Shown here one piece after another: positions 44,308 to 56,099 of a DNA stretch of 64,000 bases. The first letter of the stretch is position 1, and each line of letters starts with the position of its first letter. The position numbers and the translations under genes were made by a program. Location: assembly GCA_022457155.1 (NCBI GenBank), contig JAJGOT010000099.1, forward strand, positions 1,030,001 to 1,094,000, read 5' to 3'. Below the pieces are notes generated by a model. That model was not told where the DNA came from and searched no databases. It saw nothing but the letters and a program-made list of their open reading frames with translations. Origin of the DNA: Cladopsammia gracilis (taxonomy: Eukaryota; Cnidaria; Anthozoa; Scleractinia; Dendrophylliidae).

Positions 44308-44597
44308 ACATTACCCGGGACCTTATAAAATAGAATTGACGCCCACTAACAGAACTGAGGCTTGTTCGTACGGATTCGAAAAGTGTTAACTTTGTAAATG
44401 TTTTCGTGACTGATTAGTTACACTTCGGATAGCTTAGTTAGAATGCAGTTATCTCTTGTTATCTAAGTAAAGAAATAAGAACTTAATTTACTTGACGTTC
44501 TTATAAAATGGGTCCGCCAAGCGGTATTTTGGGCATTATTTTGAACTTTTGTCAATTCAATCTGTAAAGCGTCCAGGTTTAAGAGCGGCTTTTCTTA

Positions 44598-44905
44598 TCA
44601 GGCGATGCCAAAGCACTTCAGTTTTCCTAATGTATGGTAGCCTTTTTCATCATACATCCTAGGCGAAATACCAACATGTCGAAACCTGAGCTGTGTAACT
44701 GGAAGCTTTGTCTTGTCAGTGAGGAGACCGCTATCGTCGCGCCTTACATTGTCATTCTTACCACAGTTACAGCCACGTTCGGCGTTCGAACATGTGTTGT
44801 TCAACCCGCATGCGCACTTACCACTGTCAGGCGACGCTCCCCCCCCCCCCCCCCCCCAATATGTCATCTTACGAGAATCGCGTGACATCCACCATCCAAT
44901 TATCG
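44598..44905 (-). pseudogene. Fibrinogen-C-like exon fragment (paralogue of gene C exon 4)
   Basis: Retains the C-terminal third of the domain ([30 protein letters not shown], the stop context of gene C). A C/G homopolymer at 44840-44857 has expanded the Trp-Gly-Gly loop by several glycines, and the 5' two-thirds are missing. With 44320-44600 it forms a duplicate of 45880-46432. It has no exon partners, so it is a pseudogene. Confidence 0.75.
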
Positions 44906-45189
44906 TTAAAGTGAGGAAAAAACATGGAAGAGCTTTCGAGTATTGTATTTTAGTAACATATTTGATATACCCAACATTCACAACAACAATTTTACAAATA
45001 TTGGAACTTAATCCCTGGAAACTACCTGCTTAAACATAACACATTTAAAACAACTCATTCCTTTTTTGAACTTCATTATAGGGCTTTTTTTGCCCAAGAT
45101 TTTTAGTAGCTATTCCGATCCCGTAAACCTGGGACACATTTCGAAGTGAACATTGTTTTAGTATGACATGTGATGTTTCCATGAAAAGC

Positions 45190-45376
45190 AAGTTTTGATA
45201 GGTGTGCCAACCGAAATGTTGAGTTTTTGTTATTTAATTCTGTTTTTTATGTATGTTTTCTTTGCTAGTCTACTTTAGCACTCGTAACATTGATGACAAT
45301 ATGTCCGTCGACAGATGATGAATTGTAGAGAAAATGATGGGCTCAGATTCTATTGAATTTGAAACGGGGTTATATA

Positions 45377-45453
<77 letters not shown>

Positions 45454-45880
45454 TCGGTAGAAGGTGATTAATGTACTTTGCTTGTACATATATGTCGTAG
45501 CGTTTACGTACCAATAATTACAAGTTAGACAAATCATTTAGTAGATCATTTTGTTAATTTACTGCGATCATAAATAATGGTATCTTAAGTATACTTGCGT
45601 CTCCTCGTTTTAAGAAATTTAAGAAGAAGGGCAGGCGCATGAGTACACTCCTCGTTTTAGGAAATGCAAGGAGATGGGCAGGCGCTTAATTAGCCAGTCA
45701 TGCACTTTAAGACTATTCCAGCATCGCGATAATACGATCAGTTGCATGCGATTTCACAGAAAACCAAAGCAACTATTTGGATATTGGAGTAACATAATCA
45801 AACTTTCTAGTAGTCCTGGTGATTTGGACAGCGAAGTTATGTACAACATGGAAAAAGCATGAGTAAGCTTATTCTTTACA
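45190..45880. other. No gene confirmed
   Basis: Holds a (TA)n run (45377-45450) and a 62-codon ORF (45674-45862) of no recognised family. 'ggcaggcgc' and 'ctcctcgttttag/aagaaat' recur twice at 45601-45690. Confidence 0.35.
45377..45450. repeat. (TA)n microsatellite
   Basis: About 74 bp of TA. Confidence 0.95.
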
Positions 45881-46123
45881 ATATATACCCGGAGCGTATA
45901 AAATATAATTGATGCTCACGAACAGAGCTGCATGGGACTTAATTTTCGAAAGGTGTTAGCTTTGTAAATGTATTCTTGGCTGATTAGAAACTCTTCTGAT
46001 AGATTAGTTAGATGTCGAATGCAAGGACTTAATTTACTCGACGTTCTTATAAAATGGCCAATATTTTGAACTTTTGTCAACTCAACCTATGAAAGCTCCA
46101 GCTTTAAAAGCGGCTTCATGTTA

Positions 46124-47245
46124 TTAGGCCATGCCAAAGCACTTCAGCTTTCCTAATGTATGGTAGCCTTTTTCATCGTACTTTGTCCCGTCTGACGATC
46201 TCACAATACCAACATCTCCAAAGCTGAGCTGTGTAACTGGAAGCTTTGTCTTGTCAGTGAGGAGACCGCTGTCTTCACGCCATTTCTTGTCATTCGTATC
46301 ACAGTTACATCGAAGGTTGCGTTTCGCACATGTGTTGTTCATCCCGCATGCGCACTTACCACTGTCAGGCGACGCTCCCCCCCAATATGTCATCTTACGA
46401 GAATCGCGTGACATCCACCATCCAATTATCGAGTTGCCGAAATGGAAAACCGAATGATAACACTTGTACTTGATGAACTGCTCACAGTGTGAGGAGACTT
46501 TGGTGAGACTCGCCAGCTGAGACAGACTCGCTCCTGCGTAATGAATGTTACACGAGTAACACCCTGCAGGATTACACCCATCCACCAATGTTTCGCTTTC
46601 ACTATCGTGACTGATGACTGTCACGCCAACTCCATTCTTGTCACTCATGTCACAGGTGACGTCATGCAAAGGTGGAAGGCCTCCTTCACCGTCAGGATCA
46701 ATGACGTAACTTCCACTTTCTGCTGAAGGGTCGAGCTTCTTTAGATCACTGCACGATTTTGCTAAAAAATAGAGCAATTCAAAATAATAACCTTCATTTA
46801 TTCTGCTTAATTCATTAATTAAGCGTATCATGAAAACAAGCCGCTTGTCATGCAAAAAAAGTAATCCTTAAACCCTCTGACGTAGACTTAAACTTAAACT
46901 TGCAACCCCCCCCCCCCCCCCCCCCTTGTTTTTTTTTTTTTTTTTTTTTGCGGTAAAACACTATTACCTCTCATAGATGTAGCCTGTGATGTTCTCTCAA
47001 TTTAAGGTAAATATTATGGGGTATGGCTCCTCTGGGGATCCGTGTCGTCGTCCATAATGGCGGCCAAGATGAACGCCATCTTCGGTGTTAGTCAAAAAAT
47101 TATTAGGAAAAATTAGGAAAATGCGGAAACTGAAAATATTTTTTGCTGCTTTTGGTCGCCTTTCATGTTTTTAAAACAAACAAAAAACGTGAAAACGACT
47201 TCTAGGAAGACAATGTAATTATGATACGATTTCGTGTATAAAGAT

Positions 47246-47297
<52 letters not shown>

Positions 47298-50200
47298 GAA
47301 ACCAATTGTCTCTAAAATTATACCAAAATGTGCCTCAAGGATCAGCAAACAGCTACTTAAAACGGCATTTGCTGACAATAAATGGTCATGTTCTGAATTA
47401 CCTAGGGGTTTATCTCCAGTGCGAAATTATAACGTTATGTCAATTAGCAATCTTTACTGGCATCTTAAAGGGACACTGTCACGGGTTGACATGCGCCGGT
47501 TCTCGTCCGATCACCGAAGTTAAGCCCTGTCGGGCGAGCTTAGTACTTGGATGGGTGACCGCCTGGGAATACTTCGTGTCGTAGCTTCATCATTTTTCTT
47601 ACCTTTACTCCCTTTCATTTTTCATTTTTTAACTGGCGACGAGACAGTTCTTAAAATACCCTTTTTTTTCTGTCGTGTCACCTGCCCCGGGAATCGCTTT
47701 TGCTGCGGCCAACACTGTACCTAGTTTACTTTCGGTTTTCTGAAATGACGTAATCAGTGATGTAATCAAAACGACGTCACGGCAGCGTCACGCGGTCACG
47801 CCGTAACGCCGCCAACCCCAACCCACACAACACTAACCTTTACCTTCAAGTCAACCTATATATTAGGCAAAGACGAAGCAGGGGCTTCCTTGTGGGAGCA
47901 GAGTTTCTTATAAAAGCAATTTGAAATAGAAACGTACTGTACATAAATGCTTATTACGTGCAAGAGATAATTCTTGGGAACATGCGGGTTCTCATCGTCT
48001 TGTTGCTTTAGAAAAATTGCTGCTTTTGTTATGATACATTAAAATATATGACAAGTGTTTCTTACGCGTGCGCATGTTTATCACTCAAAAGGAAGATTTT
48101 GTTGGGGGGAGGGGTGCGTGACTCGTTCCAGACGTTCCTCTGCCCGATTGATGGTGCAATTTCGCTGTGGTTGTAAAAGCAAGCGATCTCGTTCGTTTGC
48201 TGTTGTAAAACAAAACGATACTGCAACAAGACTCGCCTGTTGGATTTGTGAGACATCGATGGTCAATTTGATGCAGCTGCTGTGACATTCATCAATCGCA
48301 ACACTGACAAATTTTGACTAGATATTCTCTCCAAGGTAAGCGCTTGTCTGCAGCCGTTTCTGTGATTAGTTCAAAATACAACCATATGTTTTCCACATTT
48401 TCTTCGTTTTAGGAGACGTCTAGGAGGAAGTCACGATCATTTAAGGGAAACGGCTTTGCTTTGAGATTTATATCCTTTGTATATCGCTACCGTGCGTGAT
48501 TTTGCAGTGTTTTCGTAATTAGTATAGCGAACTGTAACCAATAATTAAGGAACTATAATTCAAATATTTACCGTTCTAATTTCGACGGAATTATTAAACA
48601 TTAAATCTCCGTGATTTTCGGATGTGTTCTATTTCTGGTAAAAGGAAAGCGGGTTGAATTTTTCTAACCAAATCAATTGTTAAACAGTTGAGTTTAGATT
48701 GAATAAATCGTTGAACACGTCCTGGCAAGTCACAGAACTGCTGAGTAAACAATTCTCAAGCATTACGTCATGGAGTCACGTTCAAATTCCACACCACACA
48801 TCTCGTATTTCTGTCACGCTATGGTCGGCTGTTGATGATTATTTGATCTATCATGTTGATATTGTTTATTTATTCGAAATCCTATCACCGATTCTTCAAA
48901 ATGCCTGTGTTTAAACAATCCTGATTCCTTGTAGTAGGTGGTTTCAAGGATTTTAAAGCGAAAAAAAAAACAATACAAAGTTCAGCGAAAAAGATATAGA
49001 CCTGAAATTGTAGCCTCCCTGAAGCAGGGTGTGGAATGTAAAGCGAACTGTGGAATGTAAATGTGGACTGGATTGTGCATATTAATAGACTCTAGATTGT
49101 ATATTGTGGATTGCTAATATAAAACTCTAAAATGAAAACCGGGTGGAAAATGACACCAAACGAGCCAGTTTCGAAGCCCAAAGGGCTCCTTGTTTGGTTC
49201 CGTCAAGGAGCCACTCGTTCTGAGGAGGGCAAACTGAAGCCAATGTCATGAAAACATAGCATACCTTCGACGATATTCCAACGACAACAAATGGGCGATC
49301 CAGGCCACCCAGCTTTGTACGTCCGAGGGATAATGTGGAATTACCAAATATTCATTTTTACTTCCATCGGTCTACTTTTGTATTTTATCTTAGTAATTTT
49401 CGGTTAAATTTCTGTAAACATTTCTAAACACACAGGTATGCGTTCATGTTGAACTCAAGTTTGTATCACATACCTGCACGACAGTTAATTCCAGGGAATC
49501 CTGGAAGACATTTACACCGATATTTTTTACTGGTGAATCCAGCCTGACATATGCCATTGTTCAGACATGGGCTGCTGCTGCAGGGATTCTAAAATCAAAT
49601 CAGTGCTATATAACTAAATCTACTCAAACATATTGAAGCTAAAAAATATAAACTTATATACAGAAAAATTATAAACTCTGCAATTGTTGATCTTCTTTCT
49701 TCTTCTTCTTTCTTCCTCTTCATTGGCCGACAGCCCACCACTTGACATGCAAATAAATTCCTAAGAATAATTCTGCTCATGCGCTCAAAGTAGTTCTGCT
49801 GCGAATAATTCTGCTCATGCGCACTGACAAATCACGATATTTTGCTCAACCTCGTTCAATAATTCATAATTGATAAGATAAAATGATGATTAATAAATAG
49901 TCGCTAAATCCTTCTAAATAGTTTAATGTTAATGTTAGTTTAATGTTATCTGTATTTGCTTAAGTTAACAATCAGTAAGCGAGTGAATTAACTTTCCACA
50001 TGCAACTGTCGTCATTTTAATGCACATTCACTTATTATAGGTTTGAGTATAATGCACACTTTACCTCGATAGCCAGATAAATGTGAGCTGCTGCCTTCCT
50101 TAGGTCAGAAGCAAATTCATTTTCATCAGTGGCATTATTTAACTCGCATTTGAGTTTTCCTCCTTTCAAAGGTCCCATATTTATGGACACACAGTTGGGC

Positions 50201-51924
50201 TCCATATAACACTTCACTCGACAGCTCCCTTCATTAGGTACCTCTTCACTGTGAATCACGTGACCCTTCATGACTTTGTTTGGTATTGGTTCTTTAAATG
50301 CGATGTAGCGGCCTTTCTGAGCTGTTGAAAAAACATGTGTTAATAAAAAAAGGTGTTTTTAATTTCACCAAAAGATATGTGACAGTACTACTGTAAGTTA
50401 AACTCCCCAAAAAGCATATATTTTCCTTGCCGAAACAGCCTCATTTTTGGGGGCCAAAACATATCTTACGAATTTACTACTAACAGTGTACAATTATATT
50501 TATCGATGCGAATATGCATTCAATTGTGCCTTACCACGGAGAAATATGCGCTTGTAAATTAAGTATTTTCGTGAATATAATGGAAAGAAAAGAGCTTGCA
50601 TTTCTTTTAGATGACTTGTTTTCACCCTAGTAAAAACATTATTTTCATAAGATTATTTTTCCCCAACAAGGCGTACGGCTTCGGTTCCTTTTCCTTAAAA
50701 ACGGGCGCAAATAGCTTTGTGTAATTTGGAAAATAATTCACCCTACTCGTACTCCGATTTATTAAGTTAACTTTGAGGGGATTCCAGTTTAGGCTGGTTA
50801 AAGTTCTACATCTTTATTAACTAGAAATAATTATATACGTGAGCCCTGATACTTTGCGGCATTCAACATAACGAAAAGCAAGCATCCAAAACCGAAAAAT
50901 CGAAAGGATAAATATAGCAATCATATACCATTAAATACAGGGTTAATGGAAATCTATACACTCCCAGTAAAATAATCACTCTAAAATATTATACTAGAAA
51001 ATAAGATGCAAACTGACAAATTTTATTTAGTATCTAATTGCCTTAGCGATGAATTTTGTAGTAGAATGATTGTGTTTATAGCACATTAGCATCATACGAT
51101 TATCATTTTCATATACTACATTCACGAGCCAGAGTCCAAAAACATTGATTATCCAACAAAGAACTCTACACGACGCAGATAACATTTTAGGAGAATTAGT
51201 CCGAGAAACTCATTTATATTTTTTATGATGTTTCAGATGGCATTTTTAAGAGTATTTTCGATAACACAAATTGATATTCACAGCCATTGTGCGATTTTGA
51301 AAACATTTTTTTCAATGACAAAAACTATATGATTGAGCATTATGATTTTAGATGCATGTATATTTATCTGGCGAGGCATTGTTAAGGAATTCCGTGAATT
51401 TGCAAGGTGAATATCTGTTTCCAAGTATTGGCAATTGTTGATGGTTATTATGTGAAACATTTAGCTGGCCTATTTAATACACAAATGCTGAAATACTTTA
51501 AAACCCCCCAAAATAAAGACTGCACTGAGGAGATAACTAATTTTCCGTGTTACAAAACATTTAGGCGACAATTCCAATAATAAATTTAAATTTTTAACCA
51601 AGAAAATTAAACTTTTTCAACTAGGGAGCATCTTAGCTGACAAATGACAATAGCTTCCTAACCAACATTTTACGAAGACGATTAGCCCAAAACTCCACCT
51701 AGTTTTGTACACGTTCATGCCCCTGTTCCACTCTCGTGTGACACTTAAGTAGTTAATAATGAGTACGAAACAACATCAACAACAACAAGGACCAAATAAA
51801 TATTTGTTCATGATCAGAAGTCTTTCTTACCTAAACACGCAGAATATTGAAGTCCAAGCGAAACACAAACCATGAAAATAATAGTTGCATTTTTGTACGT
51901 AAACATCTTGTCCGAAGGAGCCAT
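46124..51924 (-). CDS. Gene C: secreted PAN-EGF-fibrinogen-C-like protein, 367 aa, four exons
   Basis: Exon 1 (51831-51924) gives [20 protein letters not shown] plus [11 protein letters not shown], a signal peptide, GTAAGA donor, phase 1. Exon 2 (50065-50321, after TTTTTTCAACAG) encodes a PAN/apple domain ([16 protein letters not shown]), GTAAAG donor, phase 0. Exon 3 (49474-49588, after GATTTTAG) is a complete EGF domain with six Cys ([14 protein letters not shown] ... [12 protein letters not shown]), GTATGT donor, phase 1. Exon 4 (46124-46761, after ATTTTTTAG) is the fibrinogen-C-like domain ([45 protein letters not shown]). All phases join. The EGF distinguishes it from genes A and B. Probably a secreted adhesion or matrix protein. 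Intron 3 is almost filled by a transposon-like block with a 5S-like sequence, and exon 1 has a duplicate 4.1 kb upstream. Confidence 0.85.
46904..46950. repeat. Poly-C then poly-T tracts
   Basis: About 20 C followed by about 20 T. Likely mutable and error-prone in assembly. Confidence 0.9.
47245..47297. repeat. (GAT)n microsatellite
   Basis: About 17 GAT/ATG units; the poly-Met ORF over it is an artefact. Confidence 0.95.
47474..47587 (+). rRNA. 5S rRNA-like sequence (pseudogene or SINE3-type head)
   Basis: From about 47496 it follows metazoan 5S rRNA closely: ggttctcgtccgatcaccga, agttaagc, gtcgggcg, cttagtacttggatgggtga and ccgcctgggaatac. The internal A-box (agttaagc) and C-box regions of the Pol III type 1 promoter are present. 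The first 15-20 bases and the 3' end (cttcgtgtcgtagctt) diverge from a closed terminal helix. A single copy inside an intron points to a 5S-derived SINE or a dead copy rather than a functional gene. Confidence 0.7.
48000..49330. other. No gene confirmed in intron 3 distal part
   Basis: Overlapping ORFs at 48055-48288 occur on both strands with no domain. Left uncalled. Confidence 0.35.
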
Positions 51925-51960
51925 TTCTGTTTATGCTTCGGTCGAAACGGTTACCAAAGC
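50495..51960. repeat. Segmental duplication, copy 1 (partner 53990-56070)
   Basis: Gene C's first exon, first intron and 5' flank align to 53990-56070 ('gagcttgcatttcttttaga', 'caattccaataa', exon 1). The partner is longer because of two foldback insertions. Confidence 0.8.
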
Positions 51961-52340
51961 TTTTAAGGGTACTAACTAGTACCAATATATTTTTCCTTTT
52001 GTCGTGTGGGAAGATTGGCTTGCAGCAGGTGCTTTATACAATAGAAGAAAAAACGATACTGATGCATTTCAATATATATTTTTTCATTTCTAAGCATATT
52101 CTTCATTTAAATAAAAAAAGTTAACTTGTACGTTTCTCAGCAATCATCATTGCAAAGTTAATTTGTTTTTTAGTTATTGTATTTGTGTTGCTGTGAAGCA
52201 GGTGACAGGTGACAGAGTGATAGTGTTGACATGCGCACGTATAATTAGCAGCAGTGAAAAGCGTTTAGTGTTCTACTGATACCTGTAATATCCGTTTTTT
52301 TACAAAATAATGCAATTTAGAAAAATACAGATATATGTGT
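51925..52340. promoter_or_regulatory. Presumed 5' flank of gene C
   Basis: The region immediately upstream of the start codon is AT-rich and part of the duplicated block up to about 51960. No convincing TATA or initiator element is visible, so the promoter is inferred from position only. Confidence 0.3.
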
Positions 52341-52346
52341 TTGTAC

Positions 52347-52482
52347 CTTGTGCTCACATCACATATGTTATGTCAGGTGGCAAAACGTTCTCTCGGTAGG
52401 TATAATAGAGTTTGTTGATGTAATTAAGTTGAGAACTATTTACCGCCTGTCATCACATATGTGATGTGAACACAAAGCACAA
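52347..52482. mobile_element. Short foldback related to 42869-43964
   Basis: 'gtgctcacatcacatatgtt' is inverted as 'catatgtgatgtgaacacaaagcac'. 'taccgcctgtcatcaca' matches the right end of the large foldback. Confidence 0.65.
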
Positions 52483-52546
52483 ATATCAGTTCATATATAA
52501 CGTTTTGGTGTATATACCCGATTGAAAAAATGTTGTCAGAATATAA

Positions 52547-53285
52547 AAGGTTGTCATGGTAGCTAATGTTTGTCACACTAAGTCCTTTATGTATCACGCC
52601 TAACATTCAAAATAGCCTCCATTAATGCGTGAACATCAAGGACAAAAGGCTCAAGTTGAACTCCAAAAGGGAACGGCGCGTTCAGTTTTGTCCCTGTCAT
52701 TTTTGTTCCACCAACCATCCGTTTAATGTTTAATATTTTCAAAATTTCAAATTAACTGCTTTCTTGGATCATGGTCGAATGCTGGGTTATTAATAATAGT
52801 TGCGAGAGTTTTTACGTGTCGCGGCTGCTGCCAGGAAAGGTCTTATACGTGAAACTATTGAATGGCTAGAATTCCACGGAAACAACCATGCATATTACAA
52901 ACCAAAAGAGTAAGAAGCATTTATCTTGATATCGATGAAATCATCAAGTCTATAATCTTTTTATTTTACAAAGGTGAATTATTGGTTTTTTTTCGTTGTT
53001 TAAACAAACAATTTTTGGCATAATTAGTAGAATTATGAGAATAGACGATGCTCTATGCAAGATCGATTCGACCTTTTCAACTCGTGAATACGTGAAGCGT
53101 TGAATGAGCTATAGTTGACGGAGTCAAATATGCAAATTTTCATTCCTTTCTTCCATCTATCGGCTGTAAACTTTTCTTGGTAATTCCGCTGACCAAAGCA
53201 TTAGGCTTGCGCATATATTTTGTTCGTTCCAAATGCGACAGGTAATGGTCACCTGGGGAAGGCCTTTGAGGGGGAAGGGGGAAGG
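52547..53285. repeat. Segmental duplication, copy 2 (partner 35620-38480)
   Basis: The uninterrupted counterpart that lacks the 35682-36774 and 37171-38189 blocks; serves as the empty site for the piggyBac-like insertion. Confidence 0.85.
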
Positions 53286-53289
53286 GTGG

Positions 53290-53455
53290 TTCGATACGCA
53301 ACAGGTGTATTTTATTCGGAAATTAGTCATACCAGTTATTCTAGACCGAGAAAAAGTTGTTTTTGTGAACTTTTGTACAGTCTAAATGAACTGTGCAGAT
53401 GGTCGCGTAATACTGTTTTTGAGAATTGCTAAAATTAAAAAATAGCCCGGTCGTG
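53290..53455 (+). repeat. Dispersed repeat, other copy at 22245-22420
   Basis: Inverted relative to 22245-22420; begins 'acgcaacaggtgtatttta' and ends 'attaaaaaatagcccggtcg'. Confidence 0.75.
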
Positions 53456-53459
53456 CATT

Positions 53460-53990
53460 GTGCTTCCGGCCATACCTACATTTTTCAATCGGCGTTTACG
53501 CGGTCTTCTCCAAGTCAGATCAAAGTGAAATTTTCACCACTAACTAGTTTTGAATTGAAGTTTGGCAAGATATATTTTCCGGTAAAATCGATATTACGAT
53601 GACGACGATAAACAAGAAACTTAGAGATCATTAAAAGTGAAATTTAGCGCGTTTAAGATTTCGCATTGAAAATCCCACATAGACATCTTAAAATATGGTA
53701 TATGGCATGTATATTTTGCAAGAATAAAAAAATTCTGTATGTTTGAATTCAAATAAATCGCAATAACATTTCAAACCTTACTATTTGTGTACTGGTATTA
53801 AATTGATCGAGGGTGTTATGTTGTTTATGTCCCCCTTATTTCATGTTCATTCTTTTTCCTCTTTTGCGCAAAGAGGATCCACCATTTTTTGCGGTTTGAA
53901 AACTCCTGACGGGGCCAAAAATTTGCGATATTTTAAGAGCGGCCAAAAAGGTATTGTGACGTCATTCGTGTGTTTAATCAGACACAACAT
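53460..53990. other. No gene seen
   Basis: An ORF at 53785-54021 has no domain. Contains a 'aacatggcgg' and 'gtgacgtca' stretch like other transposon interiors in the window. Confidence 0.35.
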
Positions 53991-54070
53991 GGCGGAGAAT
54001 TATAATTATCAATGCGAATAATTATGCATGCATGTGACTTAACACGGTGAAATATACGCTTGTAAAGGCG

Positions 54071-54358
54071 ATTTTTTTGTGCAATTTTTGTCGCGTTCAA
54101 GTTGCATCTTCAAATCGCGTGTGTAAACTAGCGGCGATAATTCAGTGCGATTTAGAAGCGATTTGTCGCGTGATGTCGCAGAGGTTTTGAACATATTCGA
54201 AACCTGATGCAACTTTGGCGGCGATTTTTGGGAAATCACAACAAATGTCGCATCCCAATCGCAAAGGAAATCGACGCTAGTTTACGCTTGCAACAAAAAT
54301 TACATTGGAGAGCGCGACAAAAATCGCATCAAAAACCGCATGTGTAAACGGGCCTTAA
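54071..54358. mobile_element. Foldback of the 'gcgatttttgtcgc' word type, left end truncated
   Basis: The right end (complement) GGCCCGTTTACACATGCGG is intact. The left starts inside the arm at 'ggcgattttt'. The interior is made of inverted 'gcgatttttgtcgc' words. The duplicate at about 50553 reads 'cgcttgtaaattaagta' with no element, confirming insertion between 'cttgtaaa' and 'ttaagta'. Confidence 0.7.
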
Positions 54359-54969
54359 GTAAATCTTGCCTTTTTGTGCATATAAATTGAAAGAAAAGAG
54401 CTTACGTTTATGTTAGATGACTTGTTTTCACCATAAAACTGTTATTTTCATAAGACTGTGTTTGCGCAAGAAGCCGTTGTCGTCAAGACGATGACGACTC
54501 CCGTGTTTCGGCGCAATTAGTTTTGTGCAATTTGGAAAATAAACGCCTTCTTATACTGCGATTAAATATGTTCTGAGGTTTATTAAGCCTGGTTAAAGTT
54601 CTACATTTTAACTAGAAAGTAACACTGTTTTAAATGAACCCTGATGCTTAATATTACTCAGTATTACGAAAGGCAAGCAATGGAGTTGTGTACTCGTTTT
54701 CGGTTTATGATTCGATGTCCTTTTAAAATAAAACAATAATATACCGTAAAATACAGGGTATGGAAATCTACATTCAGTGAAATAATCCCTGTAAAATATT
54801 ACTTCTGAAGTTGATAGAAAATTAAATGCAAACTTGTGGTAGTTGAGACACCTAGCTGAACATTTTATTTATTAATAAACACCTTACTCGGAAGAACGAT
54901 GTGTTAGAAGGAGTGCATCGTAGCAAATTAGCATCAATATAATATTTTCATATATTGCATTCAGGCTAA

Positions 54970-55377
54970 AGGCCCTGTCACACTATTGCGTATGAGAGAA
55001 ACGTATGAGTTGCGTATGAAAATTCATAAAATAATTTTCATACGCGCAAAATGCTCTTGAAAATACAGCGTTTGACCAGCGTACTTGACCTATGGGTAAC
55101 GTACCTCTAGCGTAACTTTCGCGTATTCAGCGTATGCTTTATAGCGTATGCTTAGCGTATAAAGCATACGTCCGAATACGCACAAAATTTTTAAGCACGC
55201 TTAAAAGTTTATTTCTGCCTCGCCGTATGCCAGCGTATGCCACCGTATGCGACCGTTCTTGAAATGTATACAACCTATGCCTAACGTACCCCTAGCGTAT
55301 GTCAGCGTATACGAGCGTATGAGTGATATTTTTCATACGCTGGCACTAGTACGATACGCAATAGTGTGACAGGGCCA
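54970..55377. mobile_element. Foldback of the 'agcgtatgc' word type, TAA target duplication
   Basis: The ends AGGCCCTGTCACACTATTGC and (complement) TGGCCCTGTCACACTATTGC are flanked by TAA (54967-54969, 55378-55380). The interior consists of inverted 'gcgtatgc' and 'gcatacgc' words. The duplicate at about 51120 lacks it. 408 bp, no ORF. Confidence 0.8.
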
Positions 55378-55937
55378 TAAGATCATAGTCCGCAAAACAT
55401 TGATTGACCAGTATGGTTTTAGGTGACTATATTTATCTGGCAAAGGCATTTTTAATTTTGTGAATGTGCAAGGCGAATCGTTTGTTTCCAAGCATACAAT
55501 AAATTTTTGTAATACTCAAATACTTTAAGACTAAAAAATTCAATCATGTTACGAAATATATAAGCGTCAATTCCAATAACTCAGAAATTTATTAAATAAC
55601 CTTCCATCAAGTTGTATTTAAACTGGCGAACATCTAACTGCATGAGAAATGACTATAGTAAATATTAAGGCGGCAATTCCAATAAAGAAAGTTAACAGTT
55701 TCATCATGTTGTATTTAAACTGGCTAACATCTAAACTGACAAATGACCGATTAGCCACTGAATAGTTCCCAACACCATTTTATTAAACTTTTAGCTGCAT
55801 ATTCATCTCAGGCATGTCACGTTTTTCGGTGTTATACTCCTGTGCGGTGTGCCATGACTTTGTTAATATGATTTGTGCTTACGTTAACAACAGAGACGAA
55901 ATAATTATAACATCAGAAATCGATATATCTTTCTTAC

Positions 55938-56034
55938 CTAAACATGCTGAATATTGTAGTCCAAGGGAAATACAAACCAAGAGAATAATACTGACTGTAT
56001 TTTTGTGCTTGAGCATCTTGTCAGAAGGAGCCAT
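55938..56034 (-). CDS. Orphan signal-peptide exon, duplicate of gene C exon 1
   Basis: Encodes MAPSDKMLKHKNTVSIILLV then [12 protein letters not shown] and ends at a GTAAGA donor in the same phase 1 as gene C's exon 1. The frame is intact and 5 of the first 6 codons are conserved at the nucleotide level. No PAN exon follows in its own duplicate, so it is either dead or an alternative first exon that splices into gene C exon 2 at 50321. Confidence 0.6.
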
Positions 56035-56099
56035 TTCTGTTTGTTTATAATTCGGGTCCAACGCTTTTAAGGATAATTAGCTGCCACCGTATCATTTTA

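Larger units (their letters stand above)
46872..49329. mobile_element. Candidate piggyBac-like element filling gene C intron 3
   Basis: The left end CCCTCTGACGTAG (after TTAAA) and right end (complement) CCCTCGGACGTAC (after ATTAT) match the inverted ends of the element at 7018-7995. 'cataatggcggccaagatg' near the left resembles that element's interior. Target duplications are degraded, and the 2.46-kb interior includes poly-C/poly-T tracts, (ATG)n and a 5S-like sequence. It could instead be two solo ends. Confidence 0.45.

Noticed and set aside
47245..47523. ORF starting with poly-Met
   Set aside because: It is the (GAT)n microsatellite running into a 5S-like sequence.
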